DNA of 64,000 bases. It comes from an uncultured Pelagibacteraceae bacterium. GTDB lineage: Bacteria; Pseudomonadota; Alphaproteobacteria; Pelagibacterales; Pelagibacteraceae. The stretch is taken from NCBI GenBank assembly GCA_902590505.1, contig CACIWZ010000003.1:62001-126000 (forward strand). Reading direction: 5' to 3'. The translations under genes and the position numbers were made by a program. The notes beneath the pieces are model-generated. The model was not told the DNA's origin. It was given only the letters and a program-made list of their open reading frames with translations, and made no database searches. Of this stretch, positions 28,599 through 38,337 are shown piece by piece (within the stretch, counting starts at the first letter, position 1; every line of letters starts with the position of its first letter).

Positions 28599-28676
28599 AT
28601 GTCGTTACAAAAATCAGTAATTATATTTTTTATATTAGTATTAGTGATCTTATTAATTTTAACTTATATTTTATAA
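28599..28676 (+). CDS. Possible 25-aa single-TM micropeptide MSLQKSVIIFFILVLVILLILTYIL
   Basis: ATG to TAA ORF, entirely compatible with one TM helix; no clear RBS; 3' end overlaps uppP. Confidence 0.25.
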   Translation: MSLQKSVIIFFILVLVILLILTYIL

Positions 28677-29429
28677 GTAGCTTAAAAATAGCAAGATTAC
28701 ACCAAGTAATACTCTATAAATAACAAATATTTTTAAACTAAACTTTCTCACGAAATTTAAAAAATATTTTATTGTTAATATTGAGAATAAAAAAGATAAA
28801 ATAATACAAAGTATATTCGTTATTGAAAAATTCATATTGTTTGAAGACAATGTATTATTTAATCCAAAAAGTGATACAGCACCTAAAGTTGGCAAAGACA
28901 ATAGAAATGATATTTTTGCGGAGTCAAACCTATTGAAATTTAAGATCCTTGCAGCTGATAGGGTTATACCTGATCTACTTACGCCAGGAATCAAAGACAA
29001 AATTTGAAAAGTACCAATAAATATTGCTGATTTAAAACTAAAGTTACTTTCAATATTTTTACTTAGATCGCACTTATCACTAAAATATAGTATTATACCG
29101 AATATCAAAGTGGTCCATGCAATTACCTTTATGTTTCTTAAATTTTCAATTAAATTGGTTTCAACTAAAAAAAAACCAATTAACATTACTGGTATAGAGG
29201 AAATTAAGATCTTTAAAAAAAGAATTTTATTTTTTACAAAATCTAATATATCTTTATAGAAATAACAAAGTACTGCTAAAAAAGAACCAATATGTAAACT
29301 AACATCTACTAAAAGACTCTGTTCTTCAAAATTAGTATAACTTGAAAATAAAATTAAATGAGAAGAAGAGCTTACAGGTATAAACTCTGTTATTCCTTGA
29401 ATTAAAGATAATAAAAATATTTCAATCAT
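28671..29429 (-). CDS. uppP: Undecaprenyl-diphosphatase
   Basis: LSLIQGITEFIPVSSSSHLIL and LSLIPGVSRSGITLSAARILNF signature motifs. Confidence 0.94.
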   Translation of the reverse strand: MIEIFLLSLIQGITEFIPVSSSSHLILFSSYTNFEEQSLLVDVSLHIGSFLAVLCYFYKDILDFVKNKILFLKILISSIPVMLIGFFLVETNLIENLRNIKVIAWTTLIFGIILYFSDKCDLSKNIESNFSFKSAIFIGTFQILSLIPGVSRSGITLSAARILNFNRFDSAKISFLLSLPTLGAVSLFGLNNTLSSNNMNFSITNILCIILSFLFSILTIKYFLNFVRKFSLKIFVIYRVLLGVILLFLSYL

Positions 29430-29483
29430 AGTCTCTTAAAAATTAATAAAATTGAAGGTTGTTTTTTTGATGTCATTATAGAT

Positions 29484-29500
29484 TGCATATCAGGTATGCA
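29484..29500. promoter_or_regulatory. 17-bp inverted repeat upstream of gltD, NtrC-like candidate operator
   Basis: TGCATA-TCAGG-TATGCA, perfect 6-bp arms with 5-nt spacer. Confidence 0.4.
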
Positions 29501-29600
29501 TAAAAATACATTAAAAATAAAGGAATATTAAATTATTGGTAAATAATATTGACCTTAAAATTCTATTAATTTAAATATTTATTTACTATTTTGCAAAATT

Positions 29601-31040
29601 ATGAAGAAAAAAATGCTCCAATTTGTAGATTTAAATCAGGAAACACCGGTTAAAAGATCTACAGTAAAGAGAAAAAAAGATTTTAACGAGATTTATAATG
29701 AATTCGTTACTGAAAAAGCAAAAGAACAATCGAGCAGATGTTCACAATGCGGCGTACCTTTTTGCCAAATTCATTGTCCTCTAAGCAACAATATACCTGA
29801 TTGGTTAAAATTAACAGCCGAGGGAAGGTTAAAAGAGGCTTACGAAATTTCACAAAGCACAAATAATATGCCTGAAGTATGTGGAAGAATTTGTCCTCAA
29901 GATAGATTATGCGAAGGAAATTGCGTAATCGAACAATCTGGTCATGGAACAGTTACTATTGGTTCAGTAGAAAAATATATTAATGATACGGCTTGGGAGA
30001 AAGGTTGGGTAAAACCAATAAAAGTTAAGAAAGAGTTAAAACAGTCAATCGGAATTATAGGCGCAGGACCAGCTGGAATGGCATGTGCTGAAGAATTAAG
30101 AAAATCTGGTTACCAAGTTACTATATACGATAGATATGATAGACCAGGGGGACTTTTAATATACGGGATTCCAAACTTTAAGCTTGAAAAATTTGTTGTT
30201 GAGAGAAGAACTAAACTTTTAAAAGATAGTGGTATTAAGTTTGTTCAAAATTTCGAAGTTGGTAAAAATGATACACTTTATGGTCTAAAGAAAAAGCATG
30301 ATGCTGTTTTAATTGCAACTGGAGTTTACAAAGCTAGAGAAATCGACATTGAGGGTCATAGTTTGAAAAATATTTTCCCCGCTATGGATTTTTTAACAGC
30401 ATCAAATAGAAAAGGATTAGGAGATAAAGTTCAGTTATTCGACGACGGTACTTTAAACGCTGAAGGCAAAGATGTAGTAGTCATTGGTGGCGGAGATACT
30501 GCTATGGATTGTGTAAGAACATCTATAAGACAAAAAGCAAAATCAGTAAAATGTTTATATCGTAGGGATAGAGAAAATATGCCTGGTTCAGCAAGGGAAG
30601 TTGGTAATGCCATAGAAGAGGGAGTAGAGTTTGTATGGTTAACAAGCCCAAAGAGATTTATTGGAAATTCGAAAGTTGAAGAAGTAGAAGTGCTTAAAAT
30701 GAAATTAGGAGATCCAGATTCTTCAGGAAGAAGACGACCAGAAATACAATCAGGATCAGAATATAAAATAAAAGCAGACCTGGTGATAAAATCTCTGGGA
30801 TTTGATCCAGAAAATTTACCCAAATTATTTAATGCGGAAGAGTTAGTTATTTCAAAATGGGGAACAATAAAAATTGATCTTAAAACGATGCAGACAAATT
30901 TAGACGGTGTATTTGCTGCAGGAGATATAGTTAGAGGAGCTTCATTAGTAGTTTGGGCAATAAGAGATGGCAGAGATGCTGCAGTCCAAATTGAGAAATA
31001 TTTACAATCAAAAGAAAATAAATCAGTTAAAGCAGCTTAA
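29601..31040 (+). CDS. gltD: Glutamate synthase small subunit
   Basis: CSQCGVPFCQIHCPLSNNIPDWL, IGAGPAGMACAEELRKSGYQVTIYDR, VVIGGGDTAMDCVRTSIRQ. Confidence 0.95.
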   Translation: MKKKMLQFVDLNQETPVKRSTVKRKKDFNEIYNEFVTEKAKEQSSRCSQCGVPFCQIHCPLSNNIPDWLKLTAEGRLKEAYEISQSTNNMPEVCGRICPQDRLCEGNCVIEQSGHGTVTIGSVEKYINDTAWEKGWVKPIKVKKELKQSIGIIGAGPAGMACAEELRKSGYQVTIYDRYDRPGGLLIYGIPNFKLEKFVVERRTKLLKDSGIKFVQNFEVGKNDTLYGLKKKHDAVLIATGVYKAREIDIEGHSLKNIFPAMDFLTASNRKGLGDKVQLFDDGTLNAEGKDVVVIGGGDTAMDCVRTSIRQKAKSVKCLYRRDRENMPGSAREVGNAIEEGVEFVWLTSPKRFIGNSKVEEVEVLKMKLGDPDSSGRRRPEIQSGSEYKIKADLVIKSLGFDPENLPKLFNAEELVISKWGTIKIDLKTMQTNLDGVFAAGDIVRGASLVVWAIRDGRDAAVQIEKYLQSKENKSVKAA

Positions 31041-31041
31041 A

Positions 31042-34000
31042 ATGGATGCGTATAAAAAAAATAAATCTCTTTTAGAAAGAACTCATAATTATAAATCTGA
31101 TATGGAACATGATGCATGTGGTGTTGGACTTATTGCATCAACTAATGGAAAAAAAACTAGAAAAGTTGTTGAATACGGTATTGAAGCTTTAAAAGCCATT
31201 TGGCACCGAGGAGCAGTGGACGCAGATGGTAAATCTGGTGATGGGGCAGGCATACAAATAGAAATTGCCCCTGAATTTTTCAAGGAGAAAATTTTAGCTA
31301 CAGGCCATACACCAGATGACAATAACAGAATTTGCGTGGGAATGGTTTTCTTGCCAAGAACCGATTACTCAGAACAGGAAAAATGCAGGGAGATAATTGA
31401 GTCCGCCTTACTTGAAGGAAACTATTATATTTACGGATGGAGGCAGGTACCAATCAACCCTAGTGTTCTTGGAAAAACTGCTGATCAAAGTCGACCTGAA
31501 ATAGCCCAAGTAATGTTTAAAAAAAATGAAAATTTAGAAACTAATGACCTTGAAAGGGATCTTTTTGAAACTCGAAAGAAAATAGAGAAAATTGCGAGAA
31601 ATAGTCAACTAAAGGAATTCTATATTTGCTCGTTTAGTTCAAGATCTATCGTTTATAAAGGAATGTTTTTAGCAGAAATGCTCTCCGAATTCTATCCCGA
31701 CCTAAATGATAAAAAACTTACATCAAGATTTGCCGTTTTTCATCAAAGATATTCAACTAACACCTTTCCTAGTTGGGACCTGGCTCAACCATTTAGGACG
31801 CTGGCACATAATGGTGAAATCAATACTCTCAAAGGTAATATAAATTGGATGAAAATCCATGAGCAAGATATGTCTAGCTCATTATTTAAAAATGTAAAAA
31901 ACCTTCAACCTGTAATTAGAAGTACATCAGACTCAGGCGCACTTGATAACGTATTTGAATTGTTAGTACATTCTGGAAAGTTAGCTCCTCTGATAAAATT
32001 AATGATGATACCTGATGCTTGGTCGAAAAGAAGTAAAACAGTTCCAAAAAATCATCAGGACTTGTTTAACTTTTTAAATAGCACAATAGAACCTTGGGAT
32101 GGACCTGCTGCAATTTGTGCAACAGATGCAAAATGGGTTCTAGCATCATCGGATAGAAATGGGTTGAGACCACTTAGGTATACCATTACATCAGATAATT
32201 TATTTTTTGCCGGTTCAGAGACAGGAATGATTAAAATACCTGAGGAAAATATTATTGAAAAAGGAAAATTAGGTCCAGGTCAAATCATCGCGATTGATTT
32301 GAAAAAAGGCAAACTGTTCAAAGATAAAGAAATTAAAGATAAGTTAGCTAAAGATTATAAAAAATATAGTAAACAAATAATTGATTTAGAAAAGAAAATT
32401 TCAAATGAAAATGAGAAACCTAATTTTTTAAGTGAAGATTTAAGAAAGAGGCAATATTTATCAGGTTTAAGTGTAGAAGACTTAGAATTAATACTTCATC
32501 CAATGGCTGAAGAAGGAAAAGAGGCATCAGGCTCAATGGGGGACGATACCCCAGTTGCCGTGTTGTCTAGTCATTTCAGACCAGTATCTCATTATTTTAG
32601 ACAAAATTTTAGTCAGGTAACCAATCCACCAATCGACTCATTAAGAGAAAATAAGGTCATGAGTTTAAAAACAAGATTTGGAAATCTTGGTAATATTTTA
32701 GATTTTGACAACCTAACAGAGGAAAATATTTATGTGTTAGATAGCCCAATTCTTACAAATTCACAGCTTAAAAAATTTAAGAGGTTTTTTTCAAAAAAAA
32801 CAAAAGAAATTGATTGTACATTTGACATATCTTCTTCACTTAAAGATAGAATTGAACAAATTAGAGAGGAAGCTGAAACTTCTGTAAGAGAAGGAAGTAC
32901 TTGCCTAATTCTTTCTGATAAAAATATTTCAAATAAAAAAGCTAGCATACCAAGTATATTAACTGTGGGAGCAGTACACTCGCACTTAGTAAAGCTTGGT
33001 CTTAGAGGGTATTGTTCATTAAATGTTGAATGCGCTGATGCTTTAGACACACATTCTTTTGCAATTTTAATTGGAGTAGGAGCAACAACTATTAACCCAT
33101 ATTTAGCAATAGATAGTATTTATCAAAGATATGAAAAAAAATTATTTGGAAAATCTGATTTTGAAAGCTGTGTTGTTAAGTTTAAAAAATCAATTGATGC
33201 TGGTTTACTTAAAATAATGTCTAAAATGGGCATATCAGTGATAAGTTCATATAGAGGAGGATGTAATTTTGAAGCTGTTGGTCTTAGTAGAGCTATTGTG
33301 TCGGACTATTTTCCTGGCATGTCATCAAGAATATCGGGTATAGGGGTCATCGGGATAGAGAAAAAAATTAAAGAGCTCCATGCAAAATTTAATTCAAAAA
33401 ATGTTTTTACTTTACCTATCGGAGGTCTTTACAGATATAGAAAAAGCGGTGAAGATCATCAGTATCAAGGAAAACTTATTCATTTGCTTCAAAGTGCGGT
33501 GGGAAGTGGATCCTATGAACAATACAAAAGGTATTCGGCTGGAATACATAATCTACCACCAATAAATATTAGAGATTTATTAGAATTTAAAAAATCTAGA
33601 GATAAAATAAATATCGATGAAGTCGAACCACTAGAAAACATTTTGAAAAGATTTGGCAGCGGAAGTATGTCACACGGTGCTTTATCTGCTGAAGCTCATG
33701 AAACATTAGCAACAGGCATGAATAGGATCAAGGGTGCTTCTTGCAGTGGAGAAGGAGGTGAAGATGCTAAAAGATTTAAAGTTTTATCTAACGGTGATAG
33801 TGCAAATTCAAGAGTAAAGCAGATCGCTTCTGCGAGGTTTGGCGTAACAGTAGATTATTTAAATAATGCTAATGAAATAGAAATTAAAATTGCTCAAGGT
33901 GCGAAACCAGGAGAGGGAGGTCAGCTGCCAGGTTTTAAAGTAACTGATGAAATAGCTCGACTGAGACACTCTACACCTGGAGTAACTTTAATTTCTCCCC

Positions 34001-35538
34001 CTCCGCATCATGATATTTATTCTATAGAAGATTTGGCTCAATTAATTTACGATTTAAAACAAATTAATCCAAAAGCACGAGTAGGAGTTAAGCTTGTTGC
34101 ATCGACTGGAATTGGAACTATTGCTGCTGGAGTTGCAAAAGCAAAAGCAGATATAATCTTGATATCTGGTCATTCAGGTGGAACTGGAGCAAGCCCCCAA
34201 ACAAGCATCAAATATGCAGGAATACCTTGGGAGATGGGATTAACTGAAGCTAATCAGGTTTTAACTTTGAACAATTTAAGACACAACGTAACACTTCGTA
34301 CTGATGGAGGATTGAAAACCGGAAGAGACGTAGTAATTGCAGCAATGATGGGAGCAGAAGAATATGGTATGGGAACATCTTCATTGGTTGCAATGGGATG
34401 TATAATGGTAAGGCAATGTCACTCTAATACTTGTCCAGTTGGAGTTTGTAGTCAAGACACCTCTTTAAGGGAAAAATTTAGTGGCACTCCTGAAAAAGTT
34501 GTAAACTTATTCAAATTTGTAGCAACTGAAGTTAGAGAAATTTTAGCCTCGTTAGGATTTAAATCTATTAATGAAATTATTGGGCGCACTGATCTTCTTT
34601 CTCAAGTAAATAAAGGCGCGTCAAATTTGGACGATTTAGATTTAAATCCATTGCTAGTTCAAACAGACCCAGGAGAAAACTTAAGATATTGTAAAGATAA
34701 TCATATTAATAAAGTACCTGAAACATTAGATGAAAAGATTTGGTCTGAAATAAAAGACAAAATTAATACGTCTGCACAAAATAGTTTTGAATATGAGATT
34801 GAAAATACATCAAGATCTGTTGGTACGAGGCTATCTCATCATGTTTATAAAAAATATGGTAATGAAAAACTAAACGATGATACCATTAATATTAAATTAA
34901 CTGGTTCTGCTGGTCAGTCCTTAGGAGCCTTTTTAACTAAGGGAATAAGTTTAACAGTTGAAGGAGATTGTAATGATTATGTCGGCAAAGGGCTCTCAGG
35001 TGGTAAAATTATAGTAAAAACTTCAAAAAAGAGTAAATTAGTTGCTGATCAAAACACCATAATTGGAAATACGGTTTTATATGGAGCTACAAAAGGAAAA
35101 CTTTATGCATCTGGACAAGCAGGAGAAAGATTTGCAGTAAGAAATTCCGGAAGTTTTGCAATTGTTGAGGGATGTGGAGCACATGGATGTGAATACATGA
35201 CAGGCGGAACTGCGATTATCCTAGGCTCAGTTGGAGATAATTTCGGTGCTGGAATGACCGGCGGTATGGCGTTTATTTACGATGAAAAAAACGAATTTGA
35301 AAACTTTGCTAATCCCGCATCAATAATATGGCAATCTGTAGAAACTGACTATTGGAAAAAGTTCTTAAAAGAAAATATTAAAGATTTTGAAAATAAAACT
35401 TTTTCTTCAAAGGCAAATAAAATACTTAAAAATTTTGAGGCTGAATTAAAAAATTTCAAACAAGTTTGCCCTGTTGAAATGCTTGATAAGTTAGAAAATC
35501 CAATCAGTTTAAAGCCTCATATTAAGAAGGCTGGTTAA
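31042..35538 (+). CDS. gltB: Glutamate synthase large subunit (start trimmed to MDAYKK)
   Basis: CGVGLIAS Ntn amidotransferase start, HNGEINTLKGNINWM, GAKPGEGGQLPG, CHSNTCPVGV. Confidence 0.95.
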   Translation: MDAYKKNKSLLERTHNYKSDMEHDACGVGLIASTNGKKTRKVVEYGIEALKAIWHRGAVDADGKSGDGAGIQIEIAPEFFKEKILATGHTPDDNNRICVGMVFLPRTDYSEQEKCREIIESALLEGNYYIYGWRQVPINPSVLGKTADQSRPEIAQVMFKKNENLETNDLERDLFETRKKIEKIARNSQLKEFYICSFSSRSIVYKGMFLAEMLSEFYPDLNDKKLTSRFAVFHQRYSTNTFPSWDLAQPFRTLAHNGEINTLKGNINWMKIHEQDMSSSLFKNVKNLQPVIRSTSDSGALDNVFELLVHSGKLAPLIKLMMIPDAWSKRSKTVPKNHQDLFNFLNSTIEPWDGPAAICATDAKWVLASSDRNGLRPLRYTITSDNLFFAGSETGMIKIPEENIIEKGKLGPGQIIAIDLKKGKLFKDKEIKDKLAKDYKKYSKQIIDLEKKISNENEKPNFLSEDLRKRQYLSGLSVEDLELILHPMAEEGKEASGSMGDDTPVAVLSSHFRPVSHYFRQNFSQVTNPPIDSLRENKVMSLKTRFGNLGNILDFDNLTEENIYVLDSPILTNSQLKKFKRFFSKKTKEIDCTFDISSSLKDRIEQIREEAETSVREGSTCLILSDKNISNKKASIPSILTVGAVHSHLVKLGLRGYCSLNVECADALDTHSFAILIGVGATTINPYLAIDSIYQRYEKKLFGKSDFESCVVKFKKSIDAGLLKIMSKMGISVISSYRGGCNFEAVGLSRAIVSDYFPGMSSRISGIGVIGIEKKIKELHAKFNSKNVFTLPIGGLYRYRKSGEDHQYQGKLIHLLQSAVGSGSYEQYKRYSAGIHNLPPINIRDLLEFKKSRDKINIDEVEPLENILKRFGSGSMSHGALSAEAHETLATGMNRIKGASCSGEGGEDAKRFKVLSNGDSANSRVKQIASARFGVTVDYLNNANEIEIKIAQGAKPGEGGQLPGFKVTDEIARLRHSTPGVTLISPPPHHDIYSIEDLAQLIYDLKQINPKARVGVKLVASTGIGTIAAGVAKAKADIILISGHSGGTGASPQTSIKYAGIPWEMGLTEANQVLTLNNLRHNVTLRTDGGLKTGRDVVIAAMMGAEEYGMGTSSLVAMGCIMVRQCHSNTCPVGVCSQDTSLREKFSGTPEKVVNLFKFVATEVREILASLGFKSINEIIGRTDLLSQVNKGASNLDDLDLNPLLVQTDPGENLRYCKDNHINKVPETLDEKIWSEIKDKINTSAQNSFEYEIENTSRSVGTRLSHHVYKKYGNEKLNDDTINIKLTGSAGQSLGAFLTKGISLTVEGDCNDYVGKGLSGGKIIVKTSKKSKLVADQNTIIGNTVLYGATKGKLYASGQAGERFAVRNSGSFAIVEGCGAHGCEYMTGGTAIILGSVGDNFGAGMTGGMAFIYDEKNEFENFANPASIIWQSVETDYWKKFLKENIKDFENKTFSSKANKILKNFEAELKNFKQVCPVEMLDKLENPISLKPHIKKAG

Positions 35539-36416
35539 TGAGTAAATTAAAAGTCTTTTGCTTTGGCTTTGGACAGGTTGCAGAAAGTTTCATTAACAAA
35601 TTAATTATTGAGAAAAAAGATTTTGATTTAAGTATTACCTCAAGGCAAGAAACTCACCAAATAGAATTTAATAATTTGAAGATAACGTCCTTCTTTTTTA
35701 ATAATGATCAGTTTGACGATACTTTAATGACAAAACTAGAGGATGCGAATTACATATTAATTTCTATTCCACCTATAAACGGTGAAGATATAGTGGCAAA
35801 CTTTTTTAATACTCACTATAAAAAAATAGAAAATTGTAATTGGGTTACCTATCTATCAGCTACTAGCGTTTATGGTGACCACAAAGGTGACTGGGTAAAT
35901 GAAAAAAGTGAAACTAAACCAACATCACCAACTGGCATAAATAGATTAAAGGCAGAAAATATTTGGAAAAGTTTATCAAGTAAAAAAAATTTTCCGTTAC
36001 AAATTTTTAGATTAGCTGGAATTTATTCAAATAAGTTTAATATTTTAAAAAGATTACAAAATGGCAATGTTCAAATAATAGATAAAAAAAATCATTTTTT
36101 TTCAAGAATTCATGTTGAAGATATAGCTAATATTTTATTTAAGTCATTAGATAATTTTAAAAATAACGAGACATATAATATTTCTGACGATAAGCCAGCT
36201 TCACAATTTGATGTAGCCAACTACGGCGCAAGATTATTGAAATTAGATCTACCAAAATCAGTGAAACTCGAAGAAGTAGAAAGTGGAATGCTAAAAAATT
36301 TTTATAAAGACTCTAAAAAAGTGGATAATAAGAAAATGAAACTATTCTTCAATTACAATTTAAAATATCCAACTTACGAAGAGGGATTAAACAATATTTT
36401 TAACAATAATATTTAA
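35538..36416 (+). CDS. NAD-dependent epimerase/SDR-family (YeeZ-like) protein
   Basis: KVFCFGFGQVAESFINKL, YLSATSVYGDHKGDWVNEKSETKPTSPTGINRLKAE. Confidence 0.8.
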   Translation: MSKLKVFCFGFGQVAESFINKLIIEKKDFDLSITSRQETHQIEFNNLKITSFFFNNDQFDDTLMTKLEDANYILISIPPINGEDIVANFFNTHYKKIENCNWVTYLSATSVYGDHKGDWVNEKSETKPTSPTGINRLKAENIWKSLSSKKNFPLQIFRLAGIYSNKFNILKRLQNGNVQIIDKKNHFFSRIHVEDIANILFKSLDNFKNNETYNISDDKPASQFDVANYGARLLKLDLPKSVKLEEVESGMLKNFYKDSKKVDNKKMKLFFNYNLKYPTYEEGLNNIFNNNI

Positions 36417-37142
36417 TTCCTTAATTATTTTTCTTAATTGATTTTGATTAGATAAGCTATGGTCTCCACCTTTAATTATAACTATTTTCTTTTTTGCTTT
36501 ACTGAATAACTTTAAAACGTATTTAGAGAAAATAGTAGGCACAACTTCATCCTGTTGTCCGTGTATCATTGTAATACTAATATTTGAGTTTACTTTTTTA
36601 TGTAAAACTTTATTTTTTCTTCCATCCTTTATTAATTGTAAAGTAATTGGGTATTCATATCCTCCATTCTTTATTAAAACTTTTCCTGTTTTAAGTAACT
36701 CCTTCTTTGTTTTCATTGGAAATTTATTCCACATTAATCTTGTTAAAAATTCTGGAGCTGAACCTATTCCAACAAAACCTTTAATTTGTGATTTAAAGTA
36801 TTTGAATTGATTAATTGCAATCCAACTACCCATGCTAGATCCAATTAGAATAAAATTTTTCTTTTTGATAATTTTTTTAATTATTCTCTTTGTATCACTA
36901 GTCCAAATACTAATATTACCTTTAGTGAAAACTCCCGAGGACTTTCCATGCCCAGAGTATTCTAAACCTAAAAAGCCCAATTTGTTCTTTCTAGCAAACT
37001 CAAAAAAAGTTTGAGGTTTTTTGCCTTCTAAATCAGACATGAAACCATGTAAAAAAACCAAATAAATTTTTTCTTTAGAGTAATTATGAGAATATCTTAG
37101 CTTTTTAGTCTTTGAAAATTTTAAAAATTTAAATTTTTTCAT
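36387..37142 (-). CDS. Alpha/beta hydrolase
   Basis: FLHGFMSD, LEYSGHGKSSG, LIGSSMGSWIAI nucleophile elbow, MIHGQQDEVVP. Confidence 0.85.
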   Translation of the reverse strand: MKKFKFLKFSKTKKLRYSHNYSKEKIYLVFLHGFMSDLEGKKPQTFFEFARKNKLGFLGLEYSGHGKSSGVFTKGNISIWTSDTKRIIKKIIKKKNFILIGSSMGSWIAINQFKYFKSQIKGFVGIGSAPEFLTRLMWNKFPMKTKKELLKTGKVLIKNGGYEYPITLQLIKDGRKNKVLHKKVNSNISITMIHGQQDEVVPTIFSKYVLKLFSKAKKKIVIIKGGDHSLSNQNQLRKIIKELNIIVKNIV

Positions 37143-37179
37143 ATAACGAACACTTAATTTGTTATTATATATAAAGAAT

Positions 37180-38337
37180 ATGATTACTAAAATAAACGTT
37201 TTACAAGTTATTCCTAAACTTGGTTATGGAGGAGCCGAGACCGGTTGTTATGATATTGCTCATTTTTTGGCGGAACAAAACTGTGGTTCATTTATCGCAA
37301 CATCTGGTGGAGATTTATTGAAATTCGTAAAAAAAAATAAAGTAGGAATTTTTAAACTCCCTGTTCATTCAAAAAATCCAATCATGATTATTCTTAATTC
37401 CTTAATCCTATCTTTATTAATTCTTATAAAAAAAATAAATATTGTTCACGCAAGAAGCAGGGCACCAGCATGGTCTTGCTACTTTGCATGTTTAATGACT
37501 AATACAAATTTTGTTACCACTTTTCATGGCACTTATAATTTTAAAAGTAAGTTAAAAAAATTTTACAATAGTATAATGCTGAGATCAAAACTTACTATAG
37601 CGGGATCTAATTTTATTTTTGGACATATAAATGACAATTATAGTGAATATTTAAATAAAAAAAAAAAATTAAGAGTTATTTTTAGGGGTATTAATATTGA
37701 TTATTTTAATCCGAAAAATATTTCTATTTTGAAACAAGAAAAATTAAAAAAAGATTGGAATTTAGAGGCTAATAAATTTACTATTTTAATGCCAGGTAGA
37801 TTGACGTATTGGAAAGGACAAGATAAATTTATTGAAGCATTAAATATTCTAGTTGAAGACTACAACTTAACTAATTTCCAAGCTATTTTACTTGGTTCGG
37901 ATCAAGGAAGAAAGGTCTATACTAAAAAACTTTTAAGTTTAGTTGAAAGATATAGTCTTACAAAAAAAATTCATTTTATAAATCATTGTAAAGAAATGCC
38001 ATTAGCTTATTCTCTTGCTGATGTGGTAGTTTCTGCTTCAATTGAGCCAGAAGCATTTGGTCGAGTCGCAGTCGAGTCTCAGTCTATGGGAAAACCGATT
38101 GTTGCAAGCAATATTGGAGGATCAAAAGAAACAGTTTTAAATAAAAAATCTGGTTTTTTATACAAACATGACGATCCAAGAGAACTTGCTAAAAATTTAA
38201 ATACTGTTATTCAATTAAATCAAGAGGAGTTGAAATTAATGGGAAACGAGGGTAGAAAAAACGTTACTAAAAAGTTTGATGTTGATTTAATGTGTGACTC
38301 GAATTTAAGAGAATATAAAAAGTTATTAGTTAAATAA
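37180..38337 (+). CDS. Glycosyltransferase family 4 protein (start trimmed to MITKINVL)
   Basis: VIPKLGYGGAETGCYDIA, PGRLTYWKGQDKFIEAL, PEAFGRVAVESQSMGKPIVASNIGG. Confidence 0.9.
   Translation: MITKINVLQVIPKLGYGGAETGCYDIAHFLAEQNCGSFIATSGGDLLKFVKKNKVGIFKLPVHSKNPIMIILNSLILSLLILIKKINIVHARSRAPAWSCYFACLMTNTNFVTTFHGTYNFKSKLKKFYNSIMLRSKLTIAGSNFIFGHINDNYSEYLNKKKKLRVIFRGINIDYFNPKNISILKQEKLKKDWNLEANKFTILMPGRLTYWKGQDKFIEALNILVEDYNLTNFQAILLGSDQGRKVYTKKLLSLVERYSLTKKIHFINHCKEMPLAYSLADVVVSASIEPEAFGRVAVESQSMGKPIVASNIGGSKETVLNKKSGFLYKHDDPRELAKNLNTVIQLNQEELKLMGNEGRKNVTKKFDVDLMCDSNLREYKKLLVK

Noticed and set aside
30431-30823. 130-aa minus-strand ORF
   Set aside because: Antisense to gltD; composition looks like a shadow ORF.
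30967-31041. Extended 25-aa N-terminus of GltB in the ORF track
   Set aside because: It overlaps gltD out of frame; GltB begins at MDAYKK (31042), just after the gltD stop.
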